A DNA stretch of 64,000 nucleotides, taken from contig JAQYUZ010000005.1 in NCBI GenBank assembly GCA_033819885.1, positions 1 through 64,000 of the forward strand, read 5' to 3'. This document shows positions 59,857-64,000 of the stretch, one piece after another (within the stretch, counting starts at the first letter, position 1; the number at the start of each line of letters is the position of its first letter). Position numbers and translations under genes: made by a program. Below the pieces are notes generated by a model that had not been told where the DNA came from, searched no databases, and worked only from the letters and a program-made list of their open reading frames with translations. The stretch is from Microbotryomycetes sp. JL201 (lineage: Eukaryota > Basidiomycota > Microbotryomycetes).

Positions 59857-60175
59857 GACAGCTGTCGATCGAGCGGGCTCGATCGCCGACGCATGTTACT
59901 TTTGTTCTACCTTGTTGCAATCATAGTGTACCGAGCACCCTTCAAGTTGTTGCCGAATGCCTTTCCTGTCTCGACATGCCGCTTGTTCGCAAAGGCGCCC
60001 GGTCTTTGCCTTTTACGCGATGGTCAAAGTGAAAGTAAGATGGTACAGAGAACGCGTCTGATTCCAATACATGCATCAAGATTTTGCTTCCACTAGATCG
60101 CTATGAGATTCAAAGGTAGCATTTAAATCGGGTCAGAGCTCTCTGCGTCACGAACCATCGGAAAGCTTTACTTGC
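59857..60175. other. convergent intergenic region
   Basis: 319 bp between the stops of the prefoldin and DAP1 genes. It should contain both transcription ends. No RNA gene or repeat is visible. Confidence 0.5.
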
Positions 60176-60878
60176 TCACCCGCATTGGATGTACTTGTTG
60201 TTAAAGTGAGCTGGATAGAAACAGATCGGAACAGTCAGCGTCCGAGGCAATCAGAATCACGCTTGGCCGACGCGGTTTCCGCTGCACTCACATTCCCAAT
60301 CTCGAAGGTTGTCCCACTCTGACTGACTCAGATCTTTCAATTCGTCAATCGGCTCGTCTACCGGTGTCAACATTTCCGGTTCAAAACTTTGTTTCGCCAT
60401 GCCTCTCGAAGCATCTCTGCCCGCAAAGATGGCATAAGGTCCACCAGGTCCGTAGAAACCTCTTCCAGATGACACGTCATAGACTTTACGCCTGATCGCA
60501 AATAATATTCGACCGTTCTCGAGCTGACTGTTTGTTCCATCGTAAGCTCGCAAGTCTTGAGGAGTGTACTGCTTCCATTCGGACGCATCGAGCGTAGAGT
60601 GACGACTCGGACGCCAATTGTAGTCCTTGTCGGGAGACGTTGGCAACGGAACCTGTGGGACAGGTGATAGTGTTCGTGTTGTGAATGATGACGGGAGGAG
60701 TCGGGCTGCGAGGACGATGCAGACGATCACGAGCGCGGTGTTGAGCGGATTGTCGAGATGCAGAGTGTGAAGCACGCCCGACGCCGCGTGCGCCGAATCA
60801 AGATCTCTGCAGCAGTCGTCACTGTCAGCAAAGTTGACGGAGTAGGCAGAAGAGAGCGAAGACGGACAGTGCAGACAT
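60176..60878 (-). CDS. DAP1: Dap1/MAPR haem-binding protein
   Basis: A membrane-associated progesterone receptor family protein. Its cytochrome-b5-like domain binds haem and supports the P450 Erg11 in sterol synthesis. A first exon (MSAL, ATG at 60878) is joined across a 61-nt intron to DLDSAHAASGVLHTLHLD. A membrane span follows (NTALVIVCIVLAARLLP). The domain reads YTPQDLRAYDGTNS, ILFAIRRKVYDVSSGR, FYGPGGPYAIFAGRDASRGM and AKQSFEPEML, with the Tyr residues that ligate haem in the family. SEWDNLRDWE is spliced to SHFNNKYIQCG at the stop. It converges on prefoldin subunit 4. All core motifs are intact. Confidence 0.92.
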
Positions 60879-61614
60879 GGTCGCCGGAGGCGAAGGAAGC
60901 CTCAAGCGCGCAGAAGCGCGAGATGTGCCCATGTTCCGACCGGAAGACCGTTTCAAAGAAGAATAGGTATTCACACCCATACTGCCGACGCCTCAGCTAT
61001 TCTCATAATTAAAAGATCAGATGCGACAATCTGGACAAGGACGGGGGCAGCAAATCGCGGCATTCTGGCAAATGATGAGGCTTGGGCGACTAGAACGTGC
61101 TTTATCAGTCGCAGTGGTGCAGTGCGTCGCACAGCGGGACAACGGCTGGCAGGAGCTACCGTGGCGGGTCCTGTATGCTGGAAAGTATCTCTGAGGCATG
61201 GCAACAGACATTGGACATGTGCGCTCTGCTTTGACACGTCGTGTCGGGCTATCGACATGTGTTTTCGCTCTGGTGATTCCACGTCACTTAGTCACGTGAT
61301 CTGGTGTCTCACTTCGTCAGGCCGTGACCTGCTCAAGTGACAGAGCAATTAGACGCTGTACTGCGCTACAGGTGCCTCGCTTGTGTATGTGTGAGCTGTC
61401 CGGATGCGCTCGTGGCGCGAACTGGGAGTCTGGTGCAGCGCCAAGCGCTCGGGCTCGTGTGTGATCGGCTCAAAGGTGGGGCGGAGACGAGAGCACCGCT
61501 TCCGCTCTCGCCACATACACTTGCTCCGCTGATCCGAATCCGCACGGCTTGACCTGAGACCGCGTTTGAGAACACGGTATTGTCTGCATTCCTTTCGCCC
61601 TCCGACGACAAAAG
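60879..61614. other. divergent intergenic region
   Basis: 736 bp between DAP1 (minus) and the cupredoxin gene (plus), holding both promoters. Open frames here are short and family-less. CACGTGAT/GTCACGTGATC-like words near 61280-61300 (CACTTAGTCACGTGATC) include an E-box, which could bind a bHLH factor; this is a weak observation. Confidence 0.4.
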
Positions 61615-62658
61615 ATGCGGTTCGGTGCGGGCGCGTGTGCTCTCGCAGGCCTCGTGGCAGCTCAAACGGCCGCTGCGTTCAACTACACGGTAAGCGCGCG
61701 CTGCACAGACGCGTTCAACATGGTTGGCTGATCCTCCAGCTGCTCCTCTCAACCATGTGACCGTTCTCTGGCCCCGTCACCCAACCGCTCGCCCCGCCGG
61801 ACCGCGCGATCATTCGCTCGTCTGGTCTCGCCTGACAATAGATTGGCGTCGGCCGCGATCCGGTCGTCGGACCCAACCTCGGCGTCGGCTTTAATCCGTC
61901 GCGCACAGTCACGCGCGGCCAGAACGACAACCTCGTCTTTGTCTTTCTCGCAGGCAAGTCATCCCTGCCTGTCCGTCGCTGGCCGGACCGCCTGACAATG
62001 TGCTCACTCTCGCGTCTCCATGTGTACACAGGCTCACACCGTGTCGTTCAGACTTCACTTGAAAACCCTTGCACGCCCTCGTCCGAGTTTGACTCTGGCC
62101 TGAGGACAATCCCAGCCAATGTGACCGCTTTTAACCAGTCACCGTACCAGATCAGCTTCACTGTAGCCAATCAAAGCACTGTCGCATAGTGCGTATTACT
62201 GTGTCGGGCAGTCTACGTCCTCAGTCTGACTTGACGGCTCGCCAATGCAGCTTTGCCGACATCGGCCCGACCTCTGACAACTCGGGAACCCAGTGCCAAC
62301 AAGGCGCCGTTTTGTGAGTTCATCTCTAGGTGCGCTCTCTTCATTAGGCAAATGTTGAACGACGCCTTTCCTTAGTTGCGTCAACACCAACGAAGGCGGA
62401 TCAACTTCGTGTGCTCAAATGCTTCAGAACGCACTCGCTCTCGGCGCTCAAGCCGGCGTCACGACATCGTCCCGACCTCCTTACACGTTGTCGACGAGCA
62501 CTTCGTCAAGCGCAACACCTTCTCGCACGGCTTCGGTAGTGTCGACGCCTGCGCCTAGCGCATCCGCTCAACCGACGAGTGCAGCCTCACACCTCGACGC
62601 TGGCATCGTCGGCGCAGTCTTGGCAGGCGCAATTGTCGCTGCTCAGATCTTGTTATAG
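61615..62658 (+). CDS. GPI-anchored cupredoxin-like surface protein
   Basis: A signal peptide (MRFGAGACALAGLVAAQTAA) is followed by a plastocyanin-like domain: IGVGRDPVVGPNLGVGFNPS, NDNLVFVFLAGSHRVVQTSL, ENPCTPSSEFDSGL, FTVANQSTVAYFADIG and GTQCQQGAVFCVN. A Ser/Thr/Pro-rich stalk leads to AASHLDAGIVGAVLAGAIVA and a hydrophobic end, a GPI-anchor signal. The domain keeps a candidate His ligand in GSHRV and the CTP and GTQCQQG blocks of fungal extracellular cupredoxins, but the usual second His before CQQG is Gln here (T-Q-C). Copper binding is therefore doubtful. One intron begins with GC rather than GT. These proteins are abundant at basidiomycete cell surfaces; their roles are mostly unknown. 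Confidence 0.85.
61954..62031 (+). other. GC-AG intron
   Basis: The exon ends CTCGCAG and the intron begins GCAAGTCATC, the classic AG|GCAAGT donor of GC-AG introns. It ends ACACAG after a CTGAC-type branch site (CCTGACAATG). Removing these 78 nt joins FLAG to SHRVVQT exactly as the cupredoxin fold requires. No GT donor near by gives the same join. Confidence 0.75.
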
Positions 62659-63740
62659 ATGTGCCGGCACTTGAGATCTAGTAACAGACCCTGCATGCAC
62701 GAATGAGACGAAACACGGACCTTTCGAACTGGCTTTTTTAGTGCTTCCCTTCTTGATGATCCATCACAAGGCTTTGTAAAGCGTAAACACAAATCTAATA
62801 ACCGGAATTCCTGTGGGTTCTGAGTAGCAGTGCAATGAAGTGCGATCATGTGTGGAGTGCGAGCGAGGAAGAATAAAGCGCACGTGTCAGCGAGAAGCAC
62901 AATGGACGCGTCTTGAGGGCGCCTTGCGATTCCAGGGATGTTTGTCTCTTTGTGCTCAAACGTTTGCCAAGTGAAAACTCGACAAAGGTATAACCTGCTC
63001 GGGCGCTTTATGTGAATGATCGATCGATTCGAGGTGCACGAAAGCAAAGTTACAAACCAACGTCATTTCTATACGAGCACGCGTAGCAAGAAAAGAGATG
63101 GAAATTGTTTCGAGGCTTGCTTGTTGCTTACGAGCTCCGCTCACTTCTATGTGCACATCGTATCCGAATGACCGTCTAACCTTGGGTCCACAAGCGGTGC
63201 GCTTTGTCAGGTTTGCCCCATCGAACTCCCTGTCGCCCCCCTCCATTAATCTTTTTACTTGATTGGCAAAGAACAGAAAGAAAAGGTTTGATCAGGGCCG
63301 AGGAGCTGGCATTGCGTCAAGCGACAGAAAAAGGCTCTTTGCCACCGCCTAATCCCTGCATTCCTTAATCATTCTCATGTCGGATGACGTACCAAAGAAC
63401 CTATCACTCGCCAAGGACGGTCATTCCAATCAACCTCTTACAGAGTCAAAGAGCGAGGGACGATACCGGACTCTTCAAGCCACGGTTTCGACATCCTTAG
63501 ACTTTAGAGTTCCACCGCGCAGGCGGAAAGACAATACAGAAGGGCAGTGAAAGACACATCTTGCACTAGAAGCCGAGCTAAAGCTTTCCCGTGACACTTT
63601 CAGGGTTTCCGCGCATTGTCCCACCCGGCACGCATCAAGACTCTGCATTTACTGCTTGCTTCATTTCAGTGGCATACTGCACGGCTAGATTTAGATCCGC
63701 GTGTTTCGAGATAAAAATGCATCCATTTTACTTGCGCTCC
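62659..63740. other. intergenic region with a doubtful small frame
   Basis: About 1.08 kb without a recognisable gene. One 57-codon plus-strand frame from an ATG at 63378 reads MSDDVPKNLSLAKDGHSNQP and on to RRRKDNTEGQ, charged and soluble in character. It has no family and is left unannotated. No repeat or RNA gene was seen. Confidence 0.45.
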
Positions 63741-64000
63741 TCAAGAAGCAGGAGCCTTTGAGGATTGCCTTTGACCGTACGCCTTTGTGGCGTAATCACC
63801 ATTCTCGACAATCAAGTCGGCAGGGTTTTGAGCAGAACCAGAGTGCCAATTTTCGATAATCTTGATTGTTCCAGCAGCGTAGCGAGCTTGAGCGTCAAGC
63901 GACGTGCCTGTTCAGAAAAGAAAATTTCATCGGAAACAATGTCAACTTTTTCAAGTGGACGAATGGCGGGTCAAGTCCGGGAGAGCGCACCAGAGATGTG
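63741..64000 (-). CDS. partial unrecognised gene, 3' end
   Basis: The terminal exon reads [40 protein letters not shown] and [15 protein letters not shown], then a TGA at 63741. It is joined upstream across an intron (acceptor CTGAACAG, donor GTGCGC near 63990) to a few more codons before the window ends. The even codon use and clean splice signals argue for a real gene. I do not recognise the family. The segment is mixed hydrophilic with no membrane span. Confidence 0.6.

Noticed and set aside
63378-63551. 57-codon frame starting MSDDVPKNLSLAK
   Set aside because: No recognisable family, no intron, and a single short frame of this length is expected by chance.
1-64000. Transposable elements, viral remnants, ribosomal RNA or tRNA genes
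   Set aside because: I looked for reverse transcriptase, integrase or transposase motifs, long terminal or inverted repeats, and tRNA A/B boxes with cloverleaf pairing, and saw none convincing. A tRNAscan or RepeatMasker run would be decisive.

Overview
The window reads as nuclear DNA of a fungus, most likely a basidiomycete. Genes are packed on both strands and almost all are cut by many short GT-AG introns, usually 55-70 nt with a CTGAC-like branch site shortly before the AG. The gene families are fungal: JHD1, Fun30, an RTT10/WDR6-like protein, ERG19, DAP1, a siderophore transporter of the major facilitator superfamily, a CPL1-like secreted protein, a GPI-anchored cupredoxin and a Vps3844-domain ER protein. 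A compact Pucciniomycotina genome of the Mixia type would fit, but the species is inference. No ribosomal RNA, convincing tRNA, CRISPR array, transposon or viral remnant was recognised.

Layout. 1-1500 is gene-poor with a 46-bp tandem duplication. 1502-9150 is a minus-strand run: THO1/SARNP-like, sphingosine-1-phosphate lyase (DPL1) and a WDR6/RTT10-like protein. The last shares a gap of only 54 bp with a divergent histone-fold gene (9205-9821). 9901-18379 holds a Vps3844 protein, a C2H2 factor, peroxisomal dienoyl-CoA isomerase (C-terminal SKL), short-form RNase Z (plus strand) and mevalonate diphosphate decarboxylase. 18888-27296 is mostly plus strand: a four-helix membrane protein, JHD1 (PHD plus JmjC), mitochondrial ATP synthase gamma and queuine tRNA-ribosyltransferase. 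27511-50582 is all minus strand: CPL1-like secreted protein, siderophore transporter, small membrane protein, Fun30, a giant DUF1765-like protein and a Kex2-type repeat protein. 51543-64000 holds PRKRIP1-like, gamma-tubulin complex component 2, DPH4, an F-box/WD protein, prefoldin subunit 4, DAP1, the cupredoxin and a partial gene.

How the genes relate. They are mainly housekeeping and do not form one pathway. Sterol supply (MVD1, DAP1) and tRNA or translation quality (WDR6-like, RNase Z, TGT, DPH4) recur but are scattered. Three genes encode predicted secreted or wall-facing proteins: CPL1-like, the Kex2 repeat protein and the cupredoxin.

The most interesting item is the Kex2-type precursor at 48601-50582. 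It has a signal peptide and many Lys-Arg sites. Five diverged copies of a segment with an LPL core sit on exons that mostly begin and end in phase 1, as if the exons were duplicated. No RiPP-type tailoring enzyme is nearby.

Splice junctions were reconstructed by eye from family alignments and splice consensus. Gene ends are usually firm. A few 5' ends (GCP2, DPH4, ATP synthase gamma, Fun30) are uncertain and are flagged.
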